From Coptis chinensis (Eukaryota; Streptophyta; Magnoliopsida; Ranunculales; Ranunculaceae), in NCBI GenBank assembly GCA_015680905.1, contig CM027378.1:84287501-84351500 (forward strand): a DNA stretch of 64,000 bases, given 5' to 3'. The notes below the pieces were generated by a model. It had not been told where the DNA came from and ran no database searches. It was given only the letters and a program-made list of their open reading frames with translations. Shown here in pieces: positions 43,775 to 55,037 of this stretch. How positions within the stretch are numbered: the first letter of the stretch is position 1; each line of letters opens with the position of its first letter. The position numbers were made by a program, and so were the translations under genes.

Positions 43775-44275
43775 TACTTCTAGTTAGGCTGAGATTGGGA
43801 CATCGGGTTGTACATGAAAAAGTAACTGTATATATCCTAGTTTTCAAATAATCAAGTGAGGTCTCATTTGGATGACTGTAGGAAAAGTTATTTTATTGGT
43901 AACTCAGCTAGAAAACCTACCGTGTTCTATTTTTATGTGCATGAACCTAATTTGAGAGATATTTTTAGAAATGAACTAAGAGTTTCTTTAATCATTCCTG
44001 AACGTTTTGTACGTTGTTTGTAACCTACTTCTAGTTAGGCTGAGATTGGGACATCGGGTTGTACATGAAAAAGTAACTGTATATATCCTAGTTTTCAAAT
44101 AATCAAGTGAGGTGTCATTTGGATGACTGTAGGAAAAGTTATTTTATTGGTAACTCAGCTAGAAAACCTACCGTGTTCTATTTTTATGTGCATGAACCTA
44201 ATTTGAGAGATATTTTTAGAAATGAACTAAGAGTTTCTTTAATCATTCCTGAACGTTTTGTACGTTGTTTGTAAC
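43775..44275. repeat. 251-bp tandem duplication within the hAT element
   Basis: CTTCTAGTTAGGCTGAGATT through CGTTGTTTGTAACCTA is present twice with period 251 (TAGTTAGGC at 43781 and 44032) and almost no differences, so the duplication is young relative to the rest. Confidence 0.9.
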
Positions 44276-44631
44276 CTACTTTTAGATAGTGGTTTTCATT
44301 TGGAACGACATGGTTCAAAAGATAGTTTTTGGTGACCCAAAAATATAGTAGAATTCGTTTTTGAGCAATTTTGACTAATAGGTTCATTGTGCATCATTAG
44401 GGTTGGAACTTCATTTATTTTATAGGGGCACTATTTGGAGCTTATCTTTATTCGTTTTGAGATGATCTAAGTTGTTGGTTTCTTTAAGTGTAAATGTTAT
44501 TTAACTGTTTTGGCATTTGTCGAGACAGTTATGTACTTGATCTATGTATTTTTAAATAGGAATCATCAAATTTAATTATTTTTTCAATGTATATATTAAA
44601 TTATTCTCGTTCGCGTTAAACGAAAGTAGAA

Positions 44632-44846
44632 ATGTCAAAGGGATTTGATATCAGGTGGGACCACACTATTCGTATTTCTGGAAATAAAAATGGGGCACGG
44701 TGCAAATACTGTGATAAGATTTTAGCTGGAGGTGGCATTGCAAGGCTTAAAGTAAGAGCAAAAATGTTGAGAAATGCTCGAAATGTGAAAGGAAATTCGA
44801 GACATGTTCCGACAAATGGTTGAGTCTGGGATTGAAAAAAAAAAAA

Positions 44847-44877
<31 letters not shown>

Positions 44878-45000
44878 TACAACAAAAAACAAAGCTCAAG
44901 AACATTATAGAGCTGCCATGTATGCACACCCTCCTGGAGAAGACTCAGACGAGGATGACTACGAGTTCGAGATGGCTTGGCAACTATCTAAAGATAAGTA
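44632..45000 (+). pseudogene. BED zinc-finger exon of a hAT transposase
   Basis: ATG at 44632 opens SKGFDIRWDHTIRISGNKNG then ARCKYCDKILAGGGIARLK, matching the BED finger (W..., CxxC) at the N-terminus of plant hAT transposases. The His pair of the finger is lost where the frame diverges after RLK. A short (CAA)n stretch follows and then HPPGEDSDEDDYEFEMAWQL, the acidic linker that follows the BED finger in these proteins. The catalytic and dimerisation domains are absent, so the protein cannot transpose the element. Confidence 0.75.
44845..44890. repeat. (CAA)n microsatellite
   Basis: A run of A followed by about 12 CAA units inside the transposase relic. The poly-Thr and poly-Gln frames over it are artefacts of the repeat. 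Confidence 0.9.
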
Positions 45001-45477
45001 CCAGAGGTTCTGCGAGAAGGGCTTGTGGGATATTTTATTGTATCTCATGTACTGTAATTTCATTTTGTGTAAAATCAAATATTTTATTTCATATATATAG
45101 TGTAATTTTATTTTATTTTATTTCATGTATTTTGTTGTAGAAGTAGATATATAATGTTATTTATGTATTTGTTGAATATCTTGGAAATGGATATGTAACT
45201 TGTATATATGTAATATTTATTTTGTTGTTAAAGTGGAGTAGTGGAGTATATATATACATATCTCGGAAAGGTTGATCAATGAAAATTGTATTGTTTTGAT
45301 TTTCAGGTTATGACAGGATTTACGTGTTTTAAATATCGAAAATACAAAAGAGACTCTTCTGAATTTTATAAAAAAAAAATTATGATTTATCATTGATTTT
45401 ATTTAATTAAAATTGAACGTAGTCCTATTAACATTATTCACACTTTACAATGACTGATCAAATTCAAAGAAAATATA

Positions 45478-45716
45478 GTTGATTTGTGGATATTTATCGA
45501 TATTTGTTGATATTTGTCGATATATCGCGATATATCCACGATATTTGCAGTTAGAAATACCGACACATAGTCTGTGGATATTTGTCGATATTTATCAATA
45601 TATCTCGATATATCCATGATATTTGCAAATGCCCCAATGTAATATATCCCCACACAGGGGGATATATCCACGATACATATCCATAAATCAGAGGTCGATA
45701 TTTTGCCATATCCTGA
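45478..45716. repeat. right subterminal repeats of the hAT element
   Basis: GGATATTTGTCGATATTTAT, GATATATCGCGATATATCC and CCACGATATTTGCA units occur several times, in tandem blocks of about 90 bp. Confidence 0.8.
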
Positions 45717-45730
45717 TATTTTGTACTATG

Positions 45731-46119
45731 ATGCCAGCTGCTCTTTTTGCCAAAAAGAAATTGAAACAGACTGCCACCTTTTTATAGGATGTGAATGGGC
45801 CAGAGCACTTTGGATGGGATCTATTCTCGGACAAAGAATGATGCAGAACGAGAAGAAAGATGTTAGAGTGGCGGCACTAGATTCCTTGCTAGAATGGGGA
45901 TTGAAGAAAGAGGACTTGGAAGGTCAGTATGCAAAGACCTATGCACTATGTCTTTTAGAGCAGATTTGGAAAACCCGGAATATGATTCAATTTGAAAAAA
46001 AAAAGAATCTAGCTTTCAAGAAATCTATGGTCACACACACTCTCATGCAGCACGAGTCACTGAAGCTTACAAAACAGTTGCAACTCATACAAATGCAGAG
46101 AGTAAGTCTGAAGAAATAG
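45731..46119 (+). pseudogene. LINE 2 zinc-finger end and connector
   Basis: The frame resumes after the hAT element as DASCSFCQKEIETDCHLFIG CEWA with the zf-RVT pattern CxxC...HxxxxC, then ALCLLEQIWKTRNMIQFEKK leading to RNase H. A TAG at 46117-46119 precedes the next domain. Before the hAT insertion this was continuous with 41265. Confidence 0.85.
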
Positions 46120-46673
46120 AGTTCAGTACTGAGAAGAGAGTGAAGTACGAGCACTCGCACAAGGTTTCTTGTGATGGAGCCTATGAGACAAAAACAGTCA
46201 GAGGAGCAGCCGCAGCTGTATGCAAACGACAAGATGGAAGTACACTTGGTGCAGTTTATAGTAAGTTCATGTGTGATAGTGCTATGCAGGCAGAATGTAA
46301 AGGTGTTGCACTGGCCATACTTCTTGCTCAGAGACTACAACTTTCAAATCTGGTGGTACTCGGTGATAACAAAAGATTAATGAAAGCTCTCGCAGCAAAA
46401 GATAACAGTTTTCTATGGAGTTCTGAAGACAATTACAATCAGATTCAAGCAACAATGACGGATTATCATGCAGTAAACACCTCCTTACTGGTTCATTTCT
46501 TTTGGATAGCTAGAAATTGTAATAAAGATGCAAATCAAGTAGCTAAATGGGCCAACAAGTATGCTGGGATTAGCCCTCCACCTTGTTGGTTGCATGACAA
46601 ATGTAGACCTACTGATCAAAGTTTAAGTATTACGGAAAGTTTACTACCGAGAAAAAAAATAATAAATAAATAA
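46120..46673 (+). pseudogene. LINE 2 RNase H domain
   Basis: RVT_3 RNase H with all four catalytic acidic positions visible: CDGA (first Asp), AECKGVALA (Glu), VLGDNKRLMKAL (Asp) and NKDANQVAKWAN (Asp). Ends LLPRKKIINK before the A/T-rich tail. In this feature LINE 2 differs from the nested LINE at 3.8-5.8 kb, which lacks the first Asp. Confidence 0.85.
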
Positions 46674-46678
46674 ATAAA

Positions 46679-48450
46679 ATCACCTAATTTTGAAGACATA
46701 CTGGCATGCAGCTTGGAAGAATTGACGTCAATGTTCTTAGCTTGTACCTACCAAAAAAAAAGTTCTTAGCTTGTGTAATGCATTTAAAATACAGGAAATT
46801 GGGTATAGGTACACATACGCAAATTTTTTAAGTTCAGAGGAAATAGCAAACTTTTTTTTTGTTTTTCCTCCATAAAAACTGAAATTTGATATCTGTCTCA
46901 AATTTCAGACTGGCTTTTACAATTTTGACCTCTTTTATTAGTCCCAACTAAAGAAGCCAAGTACCAACAAAAAAAAAACTACGTACTAAATTAGTTACCA
47001 AAAGAGTAGTGGGTTAATCAAAATAACTAAAATTCATCCAAAATCTACAAAATTCTAATTAAAAGTGAGATAAATTTCTGGAGAGACCAAAACAATGTGG
47101 AAAACATCAACTTCAAAAACGGAAAAAATAAATGTTGATTACAACTAATTTCAATACAGCTTTAACAATTTAAAATGCATCTCTGATAATTTTGAATAGC
47201 ATGTTTAAGCTTTATGTAATTCAAATTGTGAAATTGTGAAAGGACAAATGGTTTTTTTTTATAAGACAATTATATTATTTGATTGCAGTACATCTCGGAG
47301 CAATATACACGCACCCTTGCCTAATGAGTGGCCTTGATTGACACACACACCTACAGCATGCGCACATTAGATTTTTGTATTATTTATTTGTTGAAGAAAT
47401 TGACAGTTACAAATAAAAGGGTAAAAAGGAGAAATAAGAAGTTTTAAAAACAGTTAATACACCCAAAAAATGACGTGTTGCTAAAATTGGAGTAGAATCA
47501 AAAGATAATATTGGTCTTTCTCTAGACAAAAAAGCACACTAAAGAAAGTGTCTAGAGCCCAATTTCTAAATTTAAAATAACCAGATTTCAAGTGTTCTAT
47601 CGCATAATAATTGTGTGTATGCCGCAATCATGTGCCAGTGCCCAGTGGAATAATGAGAGAACAATTTTTGAAACTACCCAATTCAGCCAAAAATGAGAGT
47701 GACCAAAAAAAAATTGGCCTACATGCTCTAGTACCGACTTTTCAATATAGATGAGTAGGTTCACATACAATCCTGAATCCGGCCTATTATTATGTTGTTT
47801 GTAATTTGATCCATAAATTGGAATTTTATTTTTGTACGTTACAAGCCTTCTTAGCTCACAACACTAGGCCAGAGTCCAGATGCAAACACTTGATTCAATG
47901 ACACTTCCTAATCAACGAGGCCCTCAATCAAGTTATTGTTGCGCAAGTCAGTTGATGAGTCCGTGAGTTTTGTGTGGAAGTAAAGTTTCCGCAAGTTTCA
48001 GGAAAATTTCATGACAGTTTCGATTATGCCGAGCACTTAAAAATTGACATTTAGAGATGGCTTGCGGAAATATAGTGATTATTTGAATTGATATAATTAA
48101 GCGGGCTCGGAGTAGGTGGTCATGTACTCACGTCCGTGGTTATTGTAGGTTTTGAGGGAGAAGAGTAAGTGGTGGAATGTGTTGTTAATAGATGAAGAAG
48201 TCAAGGCACACCTATCGACGGACAGAACCAGCAAGATGAGTAGTCGTTCAATCCTAACTGGTAAAATTTCGTTTTGGTTCCAGTGATCATCAAAATAACC
48301 ACCCCCGCGTTTTCTCTTTAATGAATGAGATAATGACATTGATCTTTCAGTTTCAATTTTGATCTTGTTATGCTTAGAGAATCAACTTTTTTCCTTTCAT
48401 TCATTTTTCATAGTTATTATGGAGGTGTAATTCTAGTATGATGTGCAATA
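46679..48450. other. no gene recognised; holds diverged repeat of 30.2 kb
   Basis: AT-rich with several A runs. 48139-48340 resembles 30220-30420. No coding motif otherwise. Confidence 0.45.
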
Positions 48451-48455
48451 TGAGC

Positions 48456-48605
48456 TGTAAGCAGGGATAGTATTGTAGTTATTTCCTTTTGTTAATCCTG
48501 TAATTGCCTTATTGCCTTTCTAGGGTTCCTCTTATATTAGAATAAATAGAAAGTGATGAGAAGAAACTCTCATACATTTCATTTTTTCCTAAATTAGCTT
48601 CTACA
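48456..48605 (+). repeat. copia element 2, 5' LTR
   Basis: Starts TGTAAGCAGGGATAG, ends TTAGCTTCTACA; followed directly by the primer-binding site. Confidence 0.92.
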
Positions 48606-48863
48606 TGGTATCGGAGTCAAATTATATGAGGTTGCGATTGCTTTTTTTATCTGATTTATGCCACCGCCGTTTTCTCTGGGTTCGTTTTTCTCATATATGT
48701 ACAACTGTGTCTCATATCTCTCTGGTAATGCTGTTCGGATCGCAACCTAAGCTTTCGCACTTTCTTTTTTGTTTGTTTCTTGTTTTCCAGTCGCGAGATG
48801 CGATAGATGTTGATCTGAATCTTAGATCTATTTATTATTGTTGAGGTAATTTAATTTATTGAG

Positions 48864-49751
48864 ATGGCTACTGACGATGTGTCTAGTATCTCGACTGTTT
48901 CTTCGGTTGGAACGAGTGAGGATGTCCAGTCCTTCCACTCTGTTCATGATAATCCGAATCTCAAAATTATCTCACAGCTACTAGATGGCTTGAACTATGT
49001 TCGATGGGCACAGTCTGTAAAACTGTTTGTTGGCGGTCATGGAAAGATAGGCTTTCTTCTGGGCACAGAGAAAGCACCTATAGAAATTGATTCGAAGTAT
49101 GCTAAGTGGTTCTCAGACGATTCTATGGTGCGGACTTGGTTGATTAATTCAATGCAACCAACGATTTCTACTGGCTATTTATTTACAAACACTGCACATC
49201 TTATTTGGGAATCTCTTTATAAGGTATACTCTCAGAGACAGAATAATGCAAGGAGTTTCCAACTTTCTAATGAGATTGGAAAATTCAAATAGGGTACCCG
49301 ATCTTTGGGGGCGTATTATGCGAGACTTCGATCTGGTTGGGAAGAATTATCTCATTATGATGGCTTCAGTGAATGGCCAGCTAGTGCACAAAGTGAAACA
49401 GCTCCATCTCCACCTACTGCAACAGAGATTTATGCAAAGATTGTGGAGAAGAATAGAGTATTTCAGTTTCTTGCTGGACTCAATCCTGAGTTTGAGTATG
49501 TTGTTGTTCATCTACTGGACAAGTTTTCGTTCCCAATTCTCGAGGAAGCACACGCCTATTGTCTCTCTGATCAGAGTCGTCGAGCGCCTATGCCTCATAC
49601 TACTCCTGGTCTTTTGTCCGAGACTTCTGCTATGGCAGTCCGTTATGCTTGTCCATCACCACCATCAGTTTCTTCACACTTTCCAGGCACCACTACCGGT
49701 TCTTTTGCCACTGCCAGCTTCTCGTCCTCCGCAAAAGATTTGGGCATGTAA
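48864..49751 (+). pseudogene. copia element 2 Gag
   Basis: ATG at 48864; NYVRWAQSVKLFVGGHGKIG and TAHLIWESLYKVYSQRQNNA are the copia Gag core. A TAG at 49290-49292 (FK*GTRS; Gln expected) interrupts, and the same frame continues with YYARLRSGWEELSHYDGF and FLAGLNPEFEYVVVHLLD. The zinc knuckle region near 49740-49800 is decayed. Confidence 0.85.
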
Positions 49752-49856
49752 AGGCAACGTGTTATAAGTTACGCGGTCGTCCTGGTTCTCAACCACGCTC
49801 ATCATCTTAGTCATCAGCATACCTATCTGCTGACTCTAATACACCAGGGTCTTCTA

Positions 49857-51130
49857 GTGTTCTTTCTCCAGAAGAGATTAGCAAGTTCTGACATTTTCTC
49901 TCTCTGTCTTCTCAACCGGGGGGTTCTCATGCAGGTAATTTTGCATCTGCCAATAGTGCTTCTACCCCAGACTTCACCCTGGATTGTTGATTCTGGTGCC
50001 ACGGATAATATGACTGGTATGTCCTCTCTTTTTCGGACTTATGCATCTAGTTCTTGGAAACGGACAGTTTGTCTTGCCAATGGGGCTAAAACTCCTATTG
50101 CAGGGAAGGGTTGTATCCCTGTTACTGATTCCCTTTCGTTACCTGATGTTCTTCATGTCCCAAAGTTGACCACCAATCTTATTTCTGTCAGTAAACTCAC
50201 TAGAGATATAAACTACAGTGTAACCTTTTATCCATCTTACTGTGTTTTTCAGGATCTCGTGTCGCAGAAGGTGCTTGGTAGTGGACGTGAAGAGGGTGGC
50301 TTATATGTGCTGGATGGACCTGTTTCTTCTGTCTCTCCTCATGCCCTCCAATTAAAGTCTTCGTCTCGTACTGAAAATGTCAAGCGGGTGTTACATTGGC
50401 ATCACCGTTTAGGTCATATGTCTTTTGAGTATCTACGTTATTTGCTTCCGTCTTTTTTTTCCAAAGTGTCCATGTCAAGTCTATCTTGTGAGACGTGTGA
50501 ACTGGCTAAACATCATTGTAGCCCTTATCCGTTAAGCAATAATAAAACTTCGTCTTTGTTTGATATTGTGCACTCGAATGTTTGGGGTCCTGCCCCGGTC
50601 AATTCTATTTTAGGATTTCGTTATTTTGTGTTATTTATTGACGACTTCTCTAGGTGTACTTGGGTTTATTTAATGAAATCCAAGGATGAGGTCTCCTCTA
50701 TTTTTCAGACTTTTACAGCAATGGTTCGTACTCAATTTGGTACAACAGTTAAAGTCTTTCGTTCCGATCAGGGTGGAGAATTTATGTCTCATTGTCTTCA
50801 AAAGTTCTACAGTGCTAATGGTATTTTGCATCAAACCTCTAACACTAAGACTCCACAGCAAAATGGCAAGTCAGAGAGGAAAAATCGTCATATTCTTGAT
50901 CTTGCTCGTGCTATGTCTATTGGTATGAATGTTCCTTCGTGTTTCTAGCCTGATGTTGTCCTTACAGCAGTGTACCTTATTAACCGATCTCCATCTCGAG
51001 CTCTCGGCTTTCGCACCCCGTATTCTATTATTCATCCTGATCGTCCTGCTTTTCAGGTACCACCTCATGTCTATGGGTGTGTCTGTTTCATTTAAGTCAC
51101 TAGGTCTACCTCTAAACTAGATCCTCGTGC
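49857..51130 (+). pseudogene. copia element 2 protease and integrase
   Basis: Protease active site IVDSGATDNMTG near 49985; LANGAKTPIAGKGCI and LPDVLHVPKLTTNLISVSKL follow. Integrase zinc finger: HWHHRLGHMSFEYL and CETCELAKHH. Catalytic core: the first Asp is replaced (HSNVWGP where HSDVWGP is usual), then RSDQGGEF (Asp) and KSERKNRH (Glu). Frame breaks at a TAG after NVPSCF (50946-50948; Trp expected) and again near 51094. Confidence 0.85.
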
Positions 51131-51136
51131 CTTGAA

Positions 51137-53280
51137 ATGTGTGCTATTGGGTTACTCTCATACTTAGAAGGGCTATCGGTGTTATACCCCTCATCCCGTC
51201 GATGTTTCACCTCCATGGATGTTACCTTCTTCGAACACGCTCCGTTCTTTTTAGGCGATGTTCTATCTCAGGGGGAGTGTTTTCTAGTTCATCCTTTTCC
51301 TACCATGGATTTATCCATGTGTCCTATTTCCTTACCACTTCCGCTGAGCGTTCAGCCAGAGCTTCTGGTCTTTCCTCTAGTTTCACCTTTGGTTCCACCT
51401 CCTTTACAGGTCTATACTAGACAACACCCAGGGCGCCAACCTCTTCCCCCAAACTGCCAAGCACCTTCTACCTCTCCAGGTTCACCACTTGCCACTGATT
51501 CACCTTTTCCAGGTATTGAGCCCTTTCCTACTCCTACTATACAAGTTCATATTGATGTTGATTTACCCATTAGTGATAGAATTGATACTCCACCTATTGT
51601 TGTTCGGAAAGAGAAGCGCACTGCAGGGTTGCCTGCTAGATATTGTAATACAGTGGCTTATTTTATCACTGATTTTACTTCAGATCATCGTTTGTCTCCT
51701 AGTTATAGATCTTTTCTGGCATCTCTCTCTTTGGTTGACATACCACATACAGTGGCAGAGGCGTTGGCCCAACCTCATTGGAAGGCTGCGATGTTGGAGG
51801 AATTACATGCCTTTGAGGTTAATCATACTTGGGCATTGGTTTCTCTTCCACCTGGGCGTAGTGCAGTTGGGTGTAAATGGGTTTTCACAGTGAAACAAAA
51901 TCCAGATGGAACAGTTAATAGGTACAAAGCTCGGTTGGTTGCTAAGGGGTATGCCTAAATTCATGGGGCTGATTATCAAGAGACATTTGCTCCTGTGGCC
52001 AAGATGAATACGATCCGAGTTATCTTTTCTCTTGCTACATCCAAGTCCTGGCCCCTTTTTTAAATGGATGTGAAAAATGCATTTCTTAATGCGACTTTAC
52101 AAGAAGAGGTTTATATGTCTCCACCACCTAGTTTTCATTCTTCTTCTTCTGCTTCAGGGTTAATGTGTCGGTTGAAGAAGTCTATCTATGGACTTAAGCA
52201 GTCTCCTTGTACTTGGGCTGATACATTTGCTGCAACCATGATTGCATATTGATATGTTCAGAGTCAAGCTGACCACACCCTGTTTCTTCGACATTCTGGT
52301 GCGCAACTTGTTGTGTTGCTTGTTTATGTGAACGACATTGTTATTACCGGCGATGATGTTCAGGGTATTAGTGACCTGAAATCCTATCTCAGTACCTGCT
52401 TTCAAGTGAAAGATCTTGGTCCCTTGCGTTACTTCCTCGGGATTGAGGTTGCACGCTCTAGTTTTGGTATTTTTATCTCACAGAGAAAGTATATTCTTGA
52501 TATTCTCTCTGCTTCAGGGCAACTTGCTTGTCGTCCTACTGAGACACCTATTGGACAGAACCATCACCTAGCTGACTACGATGGGGAGTTGTTGGACGAT
52601 ATTGGTCAGTATCAACGACTTCTTGGGAAGCTCCTTTATCTTTCTCTTACTCGTCCTGATATTACATATGTGGTTAGCGTTCTCAGTCAGTTTATGTACT
52701 AGCCGCGTCTTCCTCATCTTCAGGCTGCTATTCGTGTGCTTCGTTATCTCAAGGGTTGTCCTGGACGTGGCATCTTGTTTCGAGATAAGGTCACTCTCGG
52801 GTTGAGGCGTGGACTGATGCTGACTATGCAGGTTGTAGATCTGACCGTCGATCTACTTCTGGGTATTGTACCACTATTGGTGGTAATTTGGTTACATGGC
52901 GGAGTAAGAAACAAGATGTTGTTTCTAGGTCTAGTGCCGAATCAGAGTATCGGGAAATGGCCCAAGGTATGTGTGAGCTGATATGGATCAAGCGTCTTCT
53001 ACGAGATCTCCATCTACATGTCTCTCTTCCTATGATGCTTTACTGTGACAACCAATCTGCTCTTAGTATTTTGGCTAATCCTGTGCAACATGATCGTACC
53101 AGACATATTGAGGTAGATCGGTACTTTCTACGTGAGAAGGTGACTTCTGGACAGATTTCTGCTTTATATGTTTCGACATCTCAGTAGCTTGTAGATTTTC
53201 TCACAAAGGCAATTAGTAGTAAACTATTTTATGATGTTTTATCTAAGCTGGGCATGTGTGATATTCATGGTCCAGCTTGA
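51137..53280 (+). pseudogene. copia element 2 reverse transcriptase and RNase H
   Basis: Linker, then WKAAMLEELHAFEVNHTWAL and KWVFTVKQNPDGTVNRYKAR. Stops at YA*IHG, LF*MDVK, AY*YVQS and FMY*PRL. The polymerase box reads YVND (about 52325-52336) instead of YVDD, a GAC-to-AAC change at a catalytic Asp. RNase H: ESEYREMAQGMCELIWIKRL, LYCDNQSALSILANPVQHD. A frame shift lies near 52790 and a stop at 53185. Confidence 0.88.
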
Positions 53281-53287
53281 GGGGGAG

Positions 53288-53434
53288 TGTAAGCAGGGAT
53301 AGTATTGTTATTTCCTTTTGTTAATCCTGTAATTATCTTATTGCCCTTCTAGGGTTCCTCTTATATTAGAATAAATTGAAAGTGATGAGAAGAAACTCTC
53401 ATACACTTCATTTTCTCCTAAATTAGCTTCTACA
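53288..53434 (+). repeat. copia element 2, 3' LTR
   Basis: 147 bp, same ends as the 5' LTR, preceded by a polypurine tract. Confidence 0.92.
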
Positions 53435-53439
53435 TGAGC

Positions 53440-53754
53440 ACCTTAATGTCCTTCAACTTTTCATTTTTTTTCATCACTTCGATATCAAATTTCATTGTCT
53501 ATATCCATATTGTGCTCTTTCGTAGCTCTTTCTGTGCTTTTCATTTCATTAATTTGATTGATGATCACCCATTTAGTGATCTTATATGTATACACGTACC
53601 TCACTTCCATCATCCTTGTGGGGGAGTGCTTGCTTGAGACATGGCTTTCTTCTTCAATTTCTTGTTCTGTTCCCTTCTTCTTGCTTGCACTGCAGTTCAC
53701 TCCTTGAGGAAAACCAGTACCAAGGCGGATCCAGACGGAGTTTTGATTGATGCA
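53440..53754. other. spacer between copia elements 2 and 3
   Basis: T-rich host-like sequence of about 315 bp with no gene recognised. Confidence 0.5.
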
Positions 53755-53984
53755 TGTTGAAGTATGTAGAGTCTCACACATTCTATAAGTGTGAGACCGT
53801 ATCTTATTTAGTAGTTTCTATTTCGGTGAAACCTATCACCTAGTATAAATATATGAATTGTAGGTTAGAGTAAATATACTCTAAACCCTACCTTCTTCTT
53901 GTGCCTCCATCCTTCTTCTTCTCCACTTCATCTCTTTAACCTAACCAACTAACCACTATATGAATCTCCTAGCATAATTTAACA
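53755..53984 (+). repeat. copia element 3, 5' LTR
   Basis: 230 bp. Includes a palindrome TCTCACAC...GTGTGAGA (53772-53796), present in both LTRs, and a TATA-like TATAAAT near 53844. Confidence 0.9.
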
Positions 53985-54137
53985 TGGTATCGCCATCTCT
54001 CTGTATCTCTCAGTTTAATTTCTAAGTGCAGGTGCGCACACGCTCAGTTTCTCCTTTGCCAAGGCACGCACACGCTTTGGGCCTGTATCTCGCAGTCTAT
54101 CTTCCTTTCCATACAGTGAGTTTTCCTTCTTTTTAGA

Positions 54138-55034
54138 ATGACTGAAGTTGTTTCAAAATCCGATGAATTTGGTAATACGTCCCCTGTGTTCTCTGTTGGT
54201 ATGACCTCTGTCAAATTAGAGGGTGTTGCCAATTACCTTCAATGGGCGTAAAAGCGATTCGTTTATCTTCTTCGAAAAGGTAAGGAAAGTCATCTGACAG
54301 ATTCCCCAGATGATAAAGTAAAGACAACCTGGACGAAAGATGACGCATTGGTTAAGAATTTTCTGTGGAATACTATGGAGAAGGATGTTTGTAATACTGT
54401 GCAGTTTTTCAAAACCTATAAGGAGACTTGGGAGTATCTACAAGAATCATACTCTAAATCTCATAATACTTCACGTATCTTTCAGTTGTATGAAAACATC
54501 TTTGATCTAACTCAAGGCGATATGTCTATCTCTGAGTATTATAATTCTGTTCGTAGCAAGTGGGAAGAATTGAATATTTATCACCCACTTACTACAGACA
54601 TAAATCAGTTGAAGAAACAACGAGAGGAATTTCGAGTCTCAAAATTCCTATCTGGGTTACGTCCCGAGTTTGCTAATGTGGAAGCCCAAGTTCAAGCTGA
54701 ATCTAAGCTCCCTACTCTGTCTGAAACATATTCTCGTCTTTCTCGTATCATTGCACCTCCTCCAAAGCACAATGACAGTGCAGCTTTATTGATCCCTCCA
54801 AGCAGCAATAATTATAACAATCCCTCCTCTGGTCGTGGTAATGGAGGTAGAGGTGGTAGAGCCAGTCATGGACGTGGAGGTGGTCGCAACCAAGGGAGTG
54901 GTCGTGGTCATGGTATGGGTGGTTTTGATCCTTGTGAGCATTGTGGACGCACAAATAATAGTTCTGATTTTTGTTGGGATATAACAGGTCGCCCACCTTT
55001 GCACAAAGCCAACAATGCCACAGTAGTTTATTAG
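54138..55034 (+). pseudogene. copia element 3 Gag
   Basis: ATG at 54138; KLEGVANYLQWA, then TAA (Gln expected), then from 54348 an open stretch with WEYLQESYSKSHNTSRIFQL, EYYNSVRSKWEELNIYHPLT and FLSGLRPEFANVEAQVQAES. A Gly/Arg-rich RGG region precedes a zinc knuckle (CEHCGRTNNSSDFC) in which the His is replaced by Asn. Ends at TAG (Gln expected) before KVTDFQQ. Confidence 0.88.
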
Positions 55035-55037
55035 AAA

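Larger units (their letters stand above)
41266..45730 (+). mobile_element. hAT-type DNA transposon carrying patellin exons
   Basis: 4465 bp with perfect 13-bp inverted ends CATAGTACAAAAT (41266-41278 and inverted 45718-45730) and the 8-bp target duplication ATGCCAGC (41258-41265, 45731-45738), which fits hAT. Subterminal GATATATCGCGATAT-type repeats lie inside both ends. A BED zinc-finger exon like those of hAT transposases is near the right end but the DDE/dimerisation part is absent, so it is non-autonomous. Cargo is a patellin fragment. A MULE with 9-bp duplication is the alternative (GATGCCAGC also repeats) but gives unequal ends. Confidence 0.82.
38019..46678 (+). mobile_element. LINE element 2, decayed and split by a hAT element
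   Basis: ORF2 order is endonuclease, reverse transcriptase, zinc finger and RNase H, ending in an A/T-rich tail (AATAAATAAATAAATAAAA at about 46660-46678). The sequence 41266-45730 is a later DNA-transposon insertion: the LINE frame stops at GATGCCAGC and resumes at the duplicated ATGCCAGC. Several frame shifts inactivate ORF2. Its 5' end and target duplication were not found. Confidence 0.85.
48451..53439 (+). mobile_element. Ty1/copia element 2, full length with short LTRs
   Basis: LTRs of 150 bp (48456-48605) and 147 bp (53288-53434), TG...CA ends, 5-bp target duplication TGAGC (48451-48455, 53435-53439), primer-binding site TGGTATCGGAG at 48606, polypurine tract GAGGGGGAG just before the 3' LTR. 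Order gag, protease, integrase, RT, RNase H. By eye the LTRs differ at about six positions plus a 3-bp indel. All coding regions carry stop codons. Confidence 0.92.

Noticed and set aside
44804..45140. Poly-Thr and poly-Gln proteins
   Set aside because: Translations of a (CAA)n microsatellite in a transposase relic.
41257..45739. MULE interpretation with a 9-bp duplication GATGCCAGC
   Set aside because: That choice gives unequal ends; the 8-bp choice gives perfect 13-bp inverted repeats and a BED-finger relic fits hAT.
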